A stretch of 59,567 nt of DNA from a virus. The stretch spans positions 1-59,567 of IMG/VR virus record IMGVR_UViG_3300042465_004049; one strand, given 5' to 3'. Below the pieces are notes generated by a model that was not told where the DNA came from, did not search any database, and saw only the letters and a program-made list of their open reading frames with translations. Positions 1 through 8,769 of this stretch are shown one piece after another; the stretch's first letter is position 1, and every line of letters starts with the position of its first letter. The translations under genes were made by a program, and so were the position numbers.

Positions 1-913
1 TTGCCCATTTCCACATATCATTCAATCCATTTTCAAACTGAGTTTTATGTTCAAATCCTAAGATATCAATTGATTTTTGAAACGTAGGTATAGAATGTTT
101 AACTTCATGTCTACCCTCTTTATAAACCACTTCCCCACCACCAATTATTTTTTTCAAAATTTTATTTGCATCGTTGATACTCCACTCTTCAATTCCACCC
201 AAATTAATGATTTCTTTGGATGCTTCTGGTCTTATTGCTGAGTTCCATAGTGGTTCAACGATATCATCTATATAACTAAATGCTCTAGTTTGTTCACCAT
301 CTCCAAATATAGTCATTGGTTCTCCATTCAAATGTTGGTACATCCAAATCCCCAATACATTACGATATTTGTCCCAAATATTTTGTTTAATACCATATAC
401 ATTATGAGGTCTGATAATACACCAATCTAATCCATGTTGTTCACCTGCAATTTGTATATCCATTTCACAACCATACTTTGCAACTCCATATGGGTCGATT
501 GGTTTTGGTATTTGGTTTTCATCAAATATTCCACCATAACCATGTCCGTATACTGCAAGAGTTGAGGTAAATACCAATCTTTTAACATCGTGCTTAATAC
601 ATTGATTAACTATTCTTGCAGTTGCTACTAAATTATTTTCATAATTGTATTGTCTAATGAATGGCGATAACCCTTCTGCTGCATATGCTGCAAAATGAAA
701 TACATAATCAAATTTATGAACTTCAAAGCAATTTTCAATTGGATGTGTTACCAAATTCATTTGCCAAAATTCAACTTTTTCGTTTATGTTTTCTCTATAA
801 CCACCACTCAAATCATCGATACCTACTACTTCTATTTCTGGATGAGTTTCTACTAACCAATCTGCTAATCTACTACCCAATAATCCTGCTACTCCTGTAA
901 TTAAAACTTTCAT
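1..913 (-). CDS. NAD-dependent sugar epimerase/dehydratase (extended SDR), 3' end cut off
   Basis: 304 codons are visible from an ATG at 913; the frame is still open at base 1, so the C-terminus is missing. The N-terminus MKVLITGVAGLLG carries the GxxGxxG NAD-binding loop (residues 7-13), followed by the SDR active-site pattern FTSTLAVYG (about 115-123) and PYGVAKYG (Y142, K146). This is the extended SDR family, whose members convert nucleotide sugars (UDP-glucose 4-epimerase or GDP/dTDP-sugar dehydratases). Substrate cannot be told from sequence. It is the most downstream member of a minus-strand block of a methyltransferase and glycosyltransferases, so it probably supplies an activated sugar to them (inference). 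Confidence 0.85.
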   Translation of the reverse strand, partial: MKVLITGVAGLLGSRLADWLVETHPEIEVVGIDDLSGGYRENINEKVEFWQMNLVTHPIENCFEVHKFDYVFHFAAYAAEGLSPFIRQYNYENNLVATARIVNQCIKHDVKRLVFTSTLAVYGHGYGGIFDENQIPKPIDPYGVAKYGCEMDIQIAGEQHGLDWCIIRPHNVYGIKQNIWDKYRNVLGIWMYQHLNGEPMTIFGDGEQTRAFSYIDDIVEPLWNSAIRPEASKEIINLGGIEEWSINDANKILKKIIGGGEVVYKEGRHEVKHSIPTFQKSIDILGFEHKTQFENGLNDMWKWA

Positions 914-916
914 ATA

Positions 917-1507
917 TTATAATTTTAAGAAATCCTCTACTGATATTATATTCATAAGTTGCCATTTGTGTAAATTATAATAACTATATGTTAAATAATT
1001 TTCATTAGTCATATATGGTATGTTTGTTCCTGGTTTAATCAATCCACACCCCAAATCGGAATCAATTACTTTAATGTCTAAATCAATTCTTTCAACTCTC
1101 AATTCTGCAATTGCTTTCCAAACATCACCCAACCATATACCGCCATGGTCGTTTCTTTCTTGCATATGTTCGGTTGTTGGTAAACAATCATGACATACAA
1201 TAATTCCACTATCCGATAAATGAGTTAAAGAGTTTTCAATATCTCTTAATACTTGGTCATCGTGATGTAATCCATCTATAAAAATAATATCAAATTTTAC
1301 ATCTTCTAATATTGATTGAAAGTATTCATCAGATGTACCAACAAATGTTACTTCTCCTTTTGGAAATGGGTCTACCGATACTTTATTTTCAATTTCTATT
1401 TTATTGAAATTTGAATTGGGGTCTTGTGTTCCAACTTCTAAATAAGATTTATAATTGTTTTTTTTAATTAAGATATTAATAATATCCCATCTATTTAAAT
1501 AATTCAT
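917..1507 (-). CDS. Class I SAM-dependent methyltransferase (Methyltransf_24-like)
   Basis: 196 aa. SAM-binding motif I is seen as SYLEVGTQDP (about residues 21-30), a strand-4 motif as FDIIFIDGLHHDDQV (about 92-106), and a following GIIVCHDCLPT. The H-D-D after the acidic strand is typical of Methyltransf_24 and sugar/small-molecule O-methyltransferases. No DNA-methylase PPY motif is present, so a glycan or small molecule is the more likely substrate. It is packed 3 nt from the epimerase gene and lies downstream of glycosyltransferase genes, consistent with methylating a sugar; the substrate is inference. Confidence 0.75.
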   Translation of the reverse strand: MNYLNRWDIINILIKKNNYKSYLEVGTQDPNSNFNKIEIENKVSVDPFPKGEVTFVGTSDEYFQSILEDVKFDIIFIDGLHHDDQVLRDIENSLTHLSDSGIIVCHDCLPTTEHMQERNDHGGIWLGDVWKAIAELRVERIDLDIKVIDSDLGCGLIKPGTNIPYMTNENYLTYSYYNLHKWQLMNIISVEDFLKL

Positions 1508-1511
1508 ATTT

Positions 1512-1736
1512 TTATTCTGGTTGTTGGAATACTTCTATACATAATACGTTCTTATCGTTTACTAAAATCATTCTACCATCACTTGTCATAAGTTTAGTAA
1601 ACTGACCTTGCTTAATATAATCTGATTCTATATTTTCAAAAGTTCGTTTTTCTCCACCTACAAAATGTATTATTTGAGTGACAAATTTTCCTTGTGCTTT
1701 AACGCTTGATTGACAATCTAATTTTAATAATGCCAT
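1512..1736 (-). CDS. Hypothetical small protein (74 aa)
   Basis: I do not recognise this protein. It is a compact, probably beta-rich sequence (MALLKLDCQSS... to FQQPE) without membrane segments. Its ATG overlaps the stop codon of the upstream glycosyltransferase by one base (TAATG), so it is very likely translationally coupled to it. Coding is supported by this overlap and by the tight spacing to the next gene. Confidence 0.6.
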   Translation of the reverse strand: MALLKLDCQSSVKAQGKFVTQIIHFVGGEKRTFENIESDYIKQGQFTKLMTSDGRMILVNDKNVLCIEVFQQPE

Positions 1737-2623
1737 TATTTAATTTTTTTAAAATTATTAAATTCCGTTATTAACTTATCTACTCGTTGTATTTGAGTAT
1801 GGTTATTTAAAACCTTATTCATTCCGTTTAAGGCAATACGATTAAGTTCATCTCTATTTTCATTATAATAATTTATCTTTTCAATACAATCTAACATATT
1901 ATCATAATAAACTATTTCTTCACCCTCTATAAACATTTCAGAAAGACCAGTTGATTCTCTTAATCTATCAGTTATAACCATCTTACCACATGCCATTCCT
2001 TCAAATAATCTACGAGTTATTTCTCCCCATCTACTATTCTGAATAACCATTAAACCACTATTCAAAAATTCAGTATGTTCTATTGCATTCATTCCGTTTC
2101 GGTTTCCAATTAGACCCTCACCCCATTCCGTAAGGTAATCTAAAAATTCAGAACCACCTCTTCCTCTACTTGTAACCGCAACATATTGAGGTCTTTCATT
2201 CATTGGAAATTGAACTGCCGTATCTGCCCAATGGGAAACCCAATCAGCAGTTATACCTCTTTTTCTATATTCTTCTGCCGATACTTTATCCGGTGTTATT
2301 GTATAATGAAACCTACTTGCTTTTGGATAGTTTCTTACAAAGTTTTGTGGGTCATCTCCACTTTCTTGTATCCAAAATGTATTTGGTTTTAATGATTTAT
2401 CTAACCACTTAGAATCAATTCTACCCCAATCCATAAATAATACAATATCAGTTGGAATATCTTGTTGAATCCATAATTGTAATTGAGAATCATCAGTTGC
2501 AGTTATTGAAACTATTTCAGTTTCCCATCCTCTCTTTTGGAATTCATTTAATAATGATAAAGGAGTTGACCACGTTTCATTTGGAGCGTGGTTATATACG
2601 AATGTTATTTTAGATGGTTGCAT
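1736..2623 (-). CDS. Glycosyltransferase, GT-B fold (CgeB / Glyco_trans_1-like)
   Basis: 295 aa. The N-terminus (ITFVYNHAPNETWSTPLSLL) looks like a GT-B acceptor domain. The C-terminal half carries NSRWGEITRRLFEGMACGKM followed by VITDRLRESTGL, the donor-binding region of CgeB/DUF3880-type glycosyltransferases, with the E of RLFEGMACG in the position of the conserved nucleotide-sugar-contacting acid. It is short for GT4 enzymes but complete. It overlaps the next upstream gene by 14 nt, so it is one cistron of a glycosylation operon. Acceptor (DNA base, virion protein or host glycan) is unknown. Confidence 0.75.
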   Translation of the reverse strand: MQPSKITFVYNHAPNETWSTPLSLLNEFQKRGWETEIVSITATDDSQLQLWIQQDIPTDIVLFMDWGRIDSKWLDKSLKPNTFWIQESGDDPQNFVRNYPKASRFHYTITPDKVSAEEYRKRGITADWVSHWADTAVQFPMNERPQYVAVTSRGRGGSEFLDYLTEWGEGLIGNRNGMNAIEHTEFLNSGLMVIQNSRWGEITRRLFEGMACGKMVITDRLRESTGLSEMFIEGEEIVYYDNMLDCIEKINYYNENRDELNRIALNGMNKVLNNHTQIQRVDKLITEFNNFKKIK

Positions 2624-3236
2624 AGAAAGAGTTTTGTTTTTCCTGTCTTTCTATTTGTTTATGATGATATAAACAAAATTGTTCTTCTGCTGGAAAATTT
2701 GAGAATGTATTGTATCCAGTAATTCTTTCATGTACTTTCCCCATCCATGTAACATCATCCGTATTCTTATATATTCTTGTCTGATAATCAGGAAAGTTTA
2801 CCCATTGGGTTTCGTTTACATTCCAACCCCACTTTTGAATATGAGATTGAGTTAAACCTTCGACCGTATTGATTCGCGGGACAAATACAATATCTACATT
2901 ATTACTATCCAACACTTCCCCTAATATTTCTATTAGATATTCATGTGGAATCTCATCAGCATCTATTTGAAAAATATAATCCTTTGAACAATGTGATTTA
3001 AGATTATTTTTGAATGATGCAAAATCGTTATTTAATGAAAATCCAACCACTTTGTGATTGGAATGTATTACATTGATTAAATTAAGATAATCCGTTACAT
3101 CTTTAGTAACCGATGCTTCATCATATTGAATAACAATTTCATCTTCTTCTCTAATATGTAATTGTAAAAAATTAAGAAGTTGTGTCAACTCATCAATTTC
3201 ATTACAAACTGTAACTGCGTAACTTATACTAGCCAT
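2610..3236 (-). CDS. Glycosyltransferase, GT-A fold (family 2-like)
   Basis: 208 aa. The start ISYAVTVCNEIDELTQLLNFL is the usual GT2 N-terminus (cf. SVVIxxxNE). DYIFQIDADEIPHEYL (about residues 90-105) holds the metal-binding DxD-type motif (DAD) that coordinates the sugar nucleotide. Later residues (WVNFPDYQTRIYKN, KVHERITGY) resemble the acceptor region of GT2 enzymes that act on lipid- or protein-linked glycans. It overlaps genes on both sides (14 and 8 nt). Confidence 0.75.
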   Translation of the reverse strand: MASISYAVTVCNEIDELTQLLNFLQLHIREEDEIVIQYDEASVTKDVTDYLNLINVIHSNHKVVGFSLNNDFASFKNNLKSHCSKDYIFQIDADEIPHEYLIEILGEVLDSNNVDIVFVPRINTVEGLTQSHIQKWGWNVNETQWVNFPDYQTRIYKNTDDVTWMGKVHERITGYNTFSNFPAEEQFCLYHHKQIERQEKQNSFYATI

Positions 3237-3750
3237 CTTTTTCGTTTATTTCTTTTTTAATAACTTCTCGTCTATCTGAAGCAGTATTTCCTTCTTTAAA
3301 TATTTCTTGTAAAAATCCATCTTCAAATCTAATTTCCCAAACATTTTGAATTTTATCTAAAAAGTAAGTTCTATAATTGTCTAATTTATGTGAATAGATT
3401 GTTCTATTTCTTTTTACATGTGTTTCAAATAATTGTTGTCCATCTTTAGCCATTAGTTTAAGTAATTCGCTTAAGGGTTGGTCTTTTTCAATTGGTTTTG
3501 TTTTATCTCTAAGTTTATTTAAAAATGTAATAAAATTAGCAGGCAAGACGTGATTCAATAAAAGACAATGAATTTTGTTATCAATTTTACCAATTACAAA
3601 TACATATCTACTTTCCATCCCAACTTTTGTTGGTGGTACACCATCAACATATGTAGAAATACGATAAACGTTTCTAGGTAAAATTAGTGATTTACTAATT
3701 CTTCGTTCCGGTTTTAATATTTCTTTATACTGATTAGTATAGAATTGCAT
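3229..3750 (-). CDS. Hypothetical protein (173 aa) within the glycosylation block
   Basis: I do not recognise a family. It is a soluble, basic sequence without signal peptide or membrane segment; the middle (VGMESRYVFVIGKIDNKIHC) looks like a beta-sheet and the C-terminus is charged. It lies between two glycosyltransferase genes (8-nt overlap downstream, 1-nt gap upstream), so it is probably cotranscribed with them. No function is proposed. Confidence 0.6.
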   Translation of the reverse strand: MQFYTNQYKEILKPERRISKSLILPRNVYRISTYVDGVPPTKVGMESRYVFVIGKIDNKIHCLLLNHVLPANFITFLNKLRDKTKPIEKDQPLSELLKLMAKDGQQLFETHVKRNRTIYSHKLDNYRTYFLDKIQNVWEIRFEDGFLQEIFKEGNTASDRREVIKKEINEKDG

Positions 3751-3751
3751 T

Positions 3752-5038
3752 TTATAATTTGTTTAGTTTAGGTAATTTTAATTCAACACGAGTTGTAACT
3801 TTAACATATTTGTTAAGTAAATTGCCAAATACTTCTGTCATTTTTGTTAATGAAAAATTATTTTTAATATTTGATTGTAATCCCTTTGAACTATCTAAAT
3901 ATTTATTATAATTTTTAAATACATCCATTATTTTTTGTGCTGCAGTTGAATAATTTACGGAGAACCATTGTGATTCCGCCATTAAGAATTGGTTTGCTGC
4001 TGATGGGTGGACATTTGTTAATTCTCCATCCAAATAAATAGTATTAGTTTCAGGTAAAAAATCAGTCAATCCACTCCATTTTGAAACTATAATAGGTTTA
4101 CCCGTTGTAGCAAACTCTGCAAGTGGTCTACCATACCCTTCACCCTTAGTAAATGATAACATAGCCTTTACTTTTGGATGATGATATAAATTTGCTATTT
4201 CGCTTGATTTCATATCTCCAAATAATAAATAAATAGGTGGACAGTTTTCACCATATTCTTTTGTTATGGTTTTAATTTTTTCACTAATCTCTTCTCTATC
4301 GATAATACTAAATCCAGCCATAGATGTTTTTAATATCAAACCGGGTTGTTTATTTTTTGGAACGGATTTAAAAATAGTACAAAATGTTTTAATTAACATT
4401 CCTACATCTTTTCTGTCTTGTCCTAAATCTCCACTCAACCAATGACCTACAAATAAGAAATTAAAATCAGTTTCAATTTTTTTATCTAATTTTTCAGTAT
4501 TAATAAGAACATCAGTTTCTTGATTAGTTCTATTTAAAAAAATATCTAAATCAACTCCTTCGAAAAGAACTTCAATTGGAGTTTGAACACTTATATCTCT
4601 AATTTTTTGACCTGATGCTTTATCCACTTCAGAAAACGAAGTTTTTTGTAATACCTCTTTTGTAAAGTTAGATGGTACTAAAACTAAATCCATTCTATTA
4701 CAACCATCAATAAAATCCTTTGGTGCTAAAGTAGTTTCAACTCCTGCGGTAATACCAATATTGTATTTACCCATTTTTTTAAATTCATTAGCAACTGTAA
4801 CCTGAATATATACATCCGGTTCTCTATCTAACGTTGTAATGACACTACTCAATACTTTTTTACTAAATTCACTCACACCATCGAGTTGATTTTGTGGTGT
4901 AGAACCCCAACGAGTTGGTACTACTTTCACATCATATTTATCTAAATCAAATAAACTCTGAAGTAAATCTCTACTATGGTCACCATATCCACTCCTTGTA
5001 AAAACTGGTGCTTGAAATACTAATAATGGTTTGCTCAT
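3752..5038 (-). CDS. Glycosyltransferase family 1/4 (GT-B)
   Basis: 428 aa, normal length for GT4 enzymes. The N-terminus LVFQAPVFTRSGYGDHSRDL contains the glycine-containing loop of GT-B enzymes (SGYG). The C-terminal domain has FTKGEGYGRPLAEFATTGKP followed by IIVSKWSG (about residues 300-328), the E(x7)E donor-binding motif (E in KGEGYG, E in LAEFA). It may transfer a sugar to a phage or host acceptor; it is the second of three GT-B enzymes in the block. The adjacent dUTPase lies 10 nt upstream in the same orientation. Confidence 0.85.
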   Translation of the reverse strand: MSKPLLVFQAPVFTRSGYGDHSRDLLQSLFDLDKYDVKVVPTRWGSTPQNQLDGVSEFSKKVLSSVITTLDREPDVYIQVTVANEFKKMGKYNIGITAGVETTLAPKDFIDGCNRMDLVLVPSNFTKEVLQKTSFSEVDKASGQKIRDISVQTPIEVLFEGVDLDIFLNRTNQETDVLINTEKLDKKIETDFNFLFVGHWLSGDLGQDRKDVGMLIKTFCTIFKSVPKNKQPGLILKTSMAGFSIIDREEISEKIKTITKEYGENCPPIYLLFGDMKSSEIANLYHHPKVKAMLSFTKGEGYGRPLAEFATTGKPIIVSKWSGLTDFLPETNTIYLDGELTNVHPSAANQFLMAESQWFSVNYSTAAQKIMDVFKNYNKYLDSSKGLQSNIKNNFSLTKMTEVFGNLLNKYVKVTTRVELKLPKLNKL

Positions 5039-5048
5039 ATTTTATTTT

Positions 5049-5474
5049 TTATTTTCCTGTTGAACCGAAACCTCCGGCTCCTCTTTCGGTATTATTTAAT
5101 TCATTTACTTCTGTCCATTCTACGATTGGGTGTGGTATGATTATAAGTTGACACACTCTATCTCCCACTTTATATGCTAGGGAATCAAGTCCATTAGATT
5201 TAACGAATGTTGCTTGAAGTTCTCCTCTATATCCAGCATCAACTACTCCAACTGAATTGCTTAAAATAAGTTCCGTATTTCTAATAGATGAACGCGGGAA
5301 AATTAAACCCATAAACCCATCTGGTATTTCTAATGCTATACCCAATCCGTATGTTATTTGAAATGTAGTATTCTCTTTAATTGATGTTGCTACCAAATCC
5401 ATGCCCGCATCACTTTCTTTTGCGTAAAATGGGAGTATTGCATTTTCTTGTAACCTTTTTATATTAACTTTCAT
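5049..5474 (-). CDS. dut: dUTPase (deoxyuridine triphosphatase)
   Basis: 141 aa, typical length of a trimeric dUTPase. All five motifs are seen in order: KESDAGMDL (motif 1), PRSSIRNT (2), GVVDAGYRGEL (3, with catalytic Asp and the Tyr that stacks on uracil), VGDRVCQLII (4) and ERGAGGFGSTGK (5, P-loop-like tail). It hydrolyses dUTP to dUMP and PPi, keeps uracil out of DNA, and feeds thymidylate synthesis. Its location among glycosyltransferase genes rather than beside nrdAB is unusual. It starts in the AAATTAAAATAATATG context with no Shine-Dalgarno. Confidence 0.95.
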   Translation of the reverse strand: MKVNIKRLQENAILPFYAKESDAGMDLVATSIKENTTFQITYGLGIALEIPDGFMGLIFPRSSIRNTELILSNSVGVVDAGYRGELQATFVKSNGLDSLAYKVGDRVCQLIIIPHPIVEWTEVNELNNTERGAGGFGSTGK

Positions 5475-5475
5475 A

Positions 5476-6870
5476 TTATTTTAATTTATATAATCCAAAT
5501 CTATCTTTAGGTCTCCAATTTTGGAAAGCTGTTTCCATACCATCAGAAAGAGTTTTACACATATTTGTATGATTTAATCCACCTTCGTTTAACATCCATT
5601 CCCTGCCCGCTAAACCTCTCTTTTTACGGTCTTTCTTAGGAATATCATACCAATACTTCATTGCATCAGCAACTTCGTAAATATCAACCTTATCATCAAT
5701 AATATATGGCGTTGGAACTGAACCTACAAGTGTTTGAACTTTACTGAATACTGGGTTAACCCATTCTCCATGTCCTAACTTATCTGCCCATACTCTCCAA
5801 TCATGTACCGAACCGATTTTCACATAATCTTCTGCCGTTAATTCTTTACCATCTAATGTAAATGCACATTGGTCTTGTAATCCACCCGTAACGTTTACAA
5901 TAATAGGAGTTCCGGCCATTACTGATTCTGCAGTTGTTAATCCAAATCCTTCGTTACCTGCAATGTTAATAGTAACATCTGATAAGTTATAATACCAATT
6001 TAATTCCTCTTGTGAAATTCTAGTTTCTGAGAACTTAACTTCGTAATCAGGACAAATGGTTTCCTTTACTTTAAACAAATCCGTTCCGTTTTGGTCAACC
6101 GCTTGGGTATGCATAATTAGGCAAGTCTTATCTCTATCTTCAATTGGTAAAGAATCTACAAAGCGTTTATATGCCCAAATGACATCGGATGGTTGTTTTC
6201 GTTTGATATTACGATTCATCCAAAATAGGACAAATTTATAATCTTTATCACCTAATACTCTTTTACGGAATTCATCAGGTACTTCAGCAGGTTTGAAGGT
6301 ATTTGAGTTAATACCATGCGGTACATATGATACTTGCCAATCTTCAAGGGGTTTGAATGTTGGTGAATCAGTTCTTTGTCCTACTCTTCGTACAATACCA
6401 TATGTTTGTTTAGAAATACATCCTAACCAATCACAACTCTCATAATAATCTCTATTATATTGAGGGTCTGGTAAATCATCCCAAATATGATAAAAGAAAA
6501 TAGGTACGTTTTCACGTAATTCTGCTTCCATATCATACAACCATCTCCAATAACGAGGGTCGGTAAAGTGTAGGATTGCATCAGGTTGATGTCTCATTAT
6601 TAACTCGCGTAAAATATCAGCATCACCATAACCACTCCACGGAACGATTTTAACTGAAGCATCAAATACACCACTAATTTTTCTAGCATCATCACCTAAA
6701 TCAATTTCTCTACCTTTTTCAGGATGTTCTACTGCTGCACCTAATTGTATCCAATCGTACTTATCCAATGTACCAAAAATTAATTCTTTTGATACAGTTG
6801 CTATACCAGAGGACATTCTGAAATCATCGGATAATAAAAGAATTTTCTTTTTCTTTCTTACTTCTGTCAT
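5476..6870 (-). CDS. Glycosyltransferase family 4 (GT-B), 464 aa
   Basis: The N-terminus KKKILLLSDDFRMSSGIATV has the GT-B glycine-rich loop. LSDVTINIAGNEGFGLTTAE continuing SVMAGTPIIVNVTGGLQDQ (about residues 300-340) is the GT4 donor-binding E(x7)E motif. Several W/Y-rich stretches (YWRWLYDMEAEL) precede it. It is the largest transferase of the block and its most upstream one, separated by 1 nt from dUTPase. The acceptor is unknown; glycosylated phage DNA, virion protein or surface glycan are all possible. Confidence 0.85.
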   Translation of the reverse strand: MTEVRKKKKILLLSDDFRMSSGIATVSKELIFGTLDKYDWIQLGAAVEHPEKGREIDLGDDARKISGVFDASVKIVPWSGYGDADILRELIMRHQPDAILHFTDPRYWRWLYDMEAELRENVPIFFYHIWDDLPDPQYNRDYYESCDWLGCISKQTYGIVRRVGQRTDSPTFKPLEDWQVSYVPHGINSNTFKPAEVPDEFRKRVLGDKDYKFVLFWMNRNIKRKQPSDVIWAYKRFVDSLPIEDRDKTCLIMHTQAVDQNGTDLFKVKETICPDYEVKFSETRISQEELNWYYNLSDVTINIAGNEGFGLTTAESVMAGTPIIVNVTGGLQDQCAFTLDGKELTAEDYVKIGSVHDWRVWADKLGHGEWVNPVFSKVQTLVGSVPTPYIIDDKVDIYEVADAMKYWYDIPKKDRKKRGLAGREWMLNEGGLNHTNMCKTLSDGMETAFQNWRPKDRFGLYKLK

Positions 6871-6887
6871 TTACTTAAAATTAAAAA

Positions 6888-7082
6888 TTAAAATTGTGAA
6901 CCACTTGCGTGTAATTCTGAATACTCATTAATCTGAGTTCTAAATGTTTCGTCTTCAATGTATTTGTTTAAAGAACGATTAACTAATTTTTGTAGTGTGA
7001 TGTTTGATTCAAACGATAATTGTTTGAATTTTGAATAAACATCTTTTACGATTTTGACCGTAGTCAGTTTTGTATTTGTCAT
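6888..7082 (-). CDS. Small ribbon-helix-helix-like DNA-binding protein
   Basis: 64 aa from an ATG at 7082. I chose this start over an upstream in-frame ATG (7121) because AAAGGAGAG lies just 5' of it, one of the few clear Shine-Dalgarno sites here, and because the upstream ATG would lie between the -7 box and the RBS. The sequence TKLTTVKIVKDVYSKFKQLS followed by NITLQKLVNRSLNKYIED fits an RHH fold: beta-strand, helix, turn, helix. It is probably a transcriptional regulator; it has its own promoter (7119-7150). Confidence 0.65.
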   Translation of the reverse strand: MTNTKLTTVKIVKDVYSKFKQLSFESNITLQKLVNRSLNKYIEDETFRTQINEYSELHASGSQF

Positions 7083-7118
7083 AACTCTCCTTTTTTTTGT
7101 TATGTATATAAATATATA

Positions 7119-7150
7119 CAAATATAAAAAAGATAAAATTTATGACCAAA
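7119..7150 (-). promoter_or_regulatory. Promoter, TTTGG-N19-TATATTTG (Bacteroidetes type)
   Basis: On the coding (minus) strand TTTGG (7150-7146) is followed by exactly 19 nt and TATATTTG (7126-7119), a perfect match to the Bacteroidetes -33/-7 form. It stands 36 nt upstream of the RHH gene start at 7082. Confidence 0.75.
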
Positions 7151-7997
7151 TAGGACAAATTTTTCGGGTTTTGAATTCACACCAATCACAAGATTTTGAT
7201 TTATTGGTAGGGAAATCAACTTGTTTTACTACACCTTCTTCATTATATACGGAGTCAACAAACTCCATAAATCCTTTCCAAGCTGCATTGACTGAGGGTT
7301 TTCCATTGGCTGGAACAAACTTAGATATACGTGGTATTGTGAATTCAGTCGTATCTGATACCTTTCTTTTTAGGATTTGGTATTCAACCTCAATCTTATC
7401 TAATGGAACATTATACTTTTCTGAATAAAACTTCTTATATAGAAGCATCTGAGATGTTTTAACCTTATCTGCTTTTTGATATTGATTCCAACCTCGTGTT
7501 GATGTTTTTAAATCAATGATAATAATTTTACCACTTGATACTTCCTTCAATACAATATCAATAAACCCAACAAAATTAACCCCCGGTCTTACTTCTGCGT
7601 TTAGGGGTAACTCAATTGAAACTAATTCAAACCCACTTTTAGTATAAAGTTTATCTAACTTAGTTTTAAAATAATGTAGAATTTGTCTACCATCGCCAAA
7701 GAATTCCTCTAATTCAATTTGAGTACATGGAGTACCTTCAGTCATTTTAGCCTTTTCAGTAGTAAAATGTTCTACTAACTTTTCCTTTAACATACCCTCT
7801 ACATCTAATAGAAGTGCCTGTTTTTTGGATACCCCATACATAACGGAAAGAAAATGTTGAATGGTTTCGTGCATTGCCGAACCAAAGATTGTATGGATGT
7901 TTGCAGATGATTCACCTAATTTATCTATATAACTTAGTTTGAATTGTTGTTGACAACTTGTCCACATTCCATATTGACTATAACTTACTCTTGCCAT
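7140..7997 (-). CDS. PD-(D/E)XK superfamily nuclease (RecB/Cas4-like)
   Basis: 285 aa. The core GFIDIVLKEVSSGKIIIIDL KTS contains the D...(D)xK pattern: D of GFIDIV and D-L-K of IIDLKT, followed by SQMLLYKKFYSEKY, the QxxxY motif of RecB-type nucleases. The C-terminal CDWCEFKTRKICP resembles the cysteine cluster of Cas4/AddB iron-sulfur nucleases, with an upstream Cys in SYSQYGMWTSCQQQFKLSYI as the possible fourth ligand. The N-terminal SQ...W..C...Y pattern is also family-typical. In T4-like phages of this type such an enzyme probably works in recombination or DNA processing (inference). Confidence 0.8.
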   Translation of the reverse strand: MARVSYSQYGMWTSCQQQFKLSYIDKLGESSANIHTIFGSAMHETIQHFLSVMYGVSKKQALLLDVEGMLKEKLVEHFTTEKAKMTEGTPCTQIELEEFFGDGRQILHYFKTKLDKLYTKSGFELVSIELPLNAEVRPGVNFVGFIDIVLKEVSSGKIIIIDLKTSTRGWNQYQKADKVKTSQMLLYKKFYSEKYNVPLDKIEVEYQILKRKVSDTTEFTIPRISKFVPANGKPSVNAAWKGFMEFVDSVYNEEGVVKQVDFPTNKSKSCDWCEFKTRKICPIWS

Positions 7998-8016
7998 TAT
8001 TTGTTTTTTTATACTA

Positions 8017-8047
8017 TAAAGATACGAAAATTATTCGATATTACCAA
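8017..8047 (-). promoter_or_regulatory. Promoter, TTGG-N19-TATCTTTA
   Basis: Coding-strand TTGG (8047-8044), a 19-nt spacer containing TCGAATAATTTTCG, then TATCTTTA (8024-8017). It lies between the gp62-like gene and the nuclease gene, 19 nt from the nuclease start at 7997. Confidence 0.75.
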
Positions 8048-8497
8048 CTATATTTTTAATTTTAATTTTGTAATTTCTTTTGGTTCGATTGCATATCTCT
8101 CACAGGTATACTTAATATGTTCCCTACCTTCTTTTGTTGAATATAAGATTTCTAAATACTCTTCAGCCTGTTTTGTAGAACATTGATAATCCTTTGCAAC
8201 CAATTCAACTAACCATTTTTCGTAGGTATCTTCTTTCTTACCTTTTACATATCTAAGGTAATATTTCCCTTTTGGGATAATACCAATTAGTGCTAGATAT
8301 AATTGTTTGGGTTCTAATATTTCAGTATAAGGTTGTATCTCTGAAATAACAGATATCCAATCTGGATTCATTGAGATGAAACGATGTACCATATAATTAG
8401 ACCAAGTCTTTTTATCAGCATCATCCAACTTATCCCAATATTTTGGGTCTTGTTCGGTTGTAATTGCCTTTATATGGTCGAATAGTGATTTCGCCAT
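8048..8497 (-). CDS. 62: Clamp loader small subunit (T4 gp62-like)
   Basis: 149 aa, shorter than T4 gp62 (187 aa). The region LYLALIGIIPKGKYYLRYVK ... WLVELVAKDYQCSTKQAEEYL parallels T4 gp62 (YLMAAVPRGKRY ... IIKLLAKRYQVNTNDAINYK) in spacing and residues, including the IPKGKYY / VPRGKRY signature. gp62 binds the gp44 ATPase tetramer and loads the gp45 clamp. gp44 and gp45 are both encoded nearby (9670 and 14221). Its start overlaps the stop of the upstream gene by one base (TAATG). Confidence 0.75.
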   Translation of the reverse strand: MAKSLFDHIKAITTEQDPKYWDKLDDADKKTWSNYMVHRFISMNPDWISVISEIQPYTEILEPKQLYLALIGIIPKGKYYLRYVKGKKEDTYEKWLVELVAKDYQCSTKQAEEYLEILYSTKEGREHIKYTCERYAIEPKEITKLKLKI

Positions 8498-8763
8498 TAT
8501 TCTTGTTCTACTTTTAAACCAGGAGGTAGTACTTCATTAAGTACCTCGCCACATTCACCACATAGAAATAATTCTACTGGTAGAACTTCATCCTTTGGTT
8601 TACCTGTTAATAACTTAGATATTTTTCTAAATCCAAATCCTTGTACAAAAACTTCACCACCACATTTGTTACATGCGATTGATGTTGTTTTTTCTAATGG
8701 GATTTCAACTTCATCATTTTGTCCACCAATTGGTTGACCACCTGCTCCTAAAATTTGTGCCAT
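8497..8763 (-). CDS. Zinc-ribbon protein (88 aa)
   Basis: Two Cys pairs, IACNKCGGEV (about residues 31-40) and FLCGECGEVL (about 65-74), form a four-cysteine zinc ribbon with about 33 residues between them. The N-terminus is glycine-rich and the C-terminus acidic. No enzyme motif is visible. It lies between clamp-loader gp62 and the GroES-like gene. It could be an RNA polymerase- or ribosome-associated adaptor, but that is not supported by sequence. Confidence 0.65.
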   Translation of the reverse strand: MAQILGAGGQPIGGQNDEVEIPLEKTTSIACNKCGGEVFVQGFGFRKISKLLTGKPKDEVLPVELFLCGECGEVLNEVLPPGLKVEQE

Positions 8764-8769
8764 ATTATT

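Noticed and set aside
661-900. 79-codon open frame on the plus strand
   Set aside because: It lies antisense inside the epimerase gene, has low-complexity Leu/Tyr-rich translation and no start context. The minus frame has clear SDR motifs.
7107-7114. T4-type late promoter TATAAATA on the plus strand
   Set aside because: No plus-strand genes exist to serve. The sequence is the complement of the TATATTTATA element on the coding strand.
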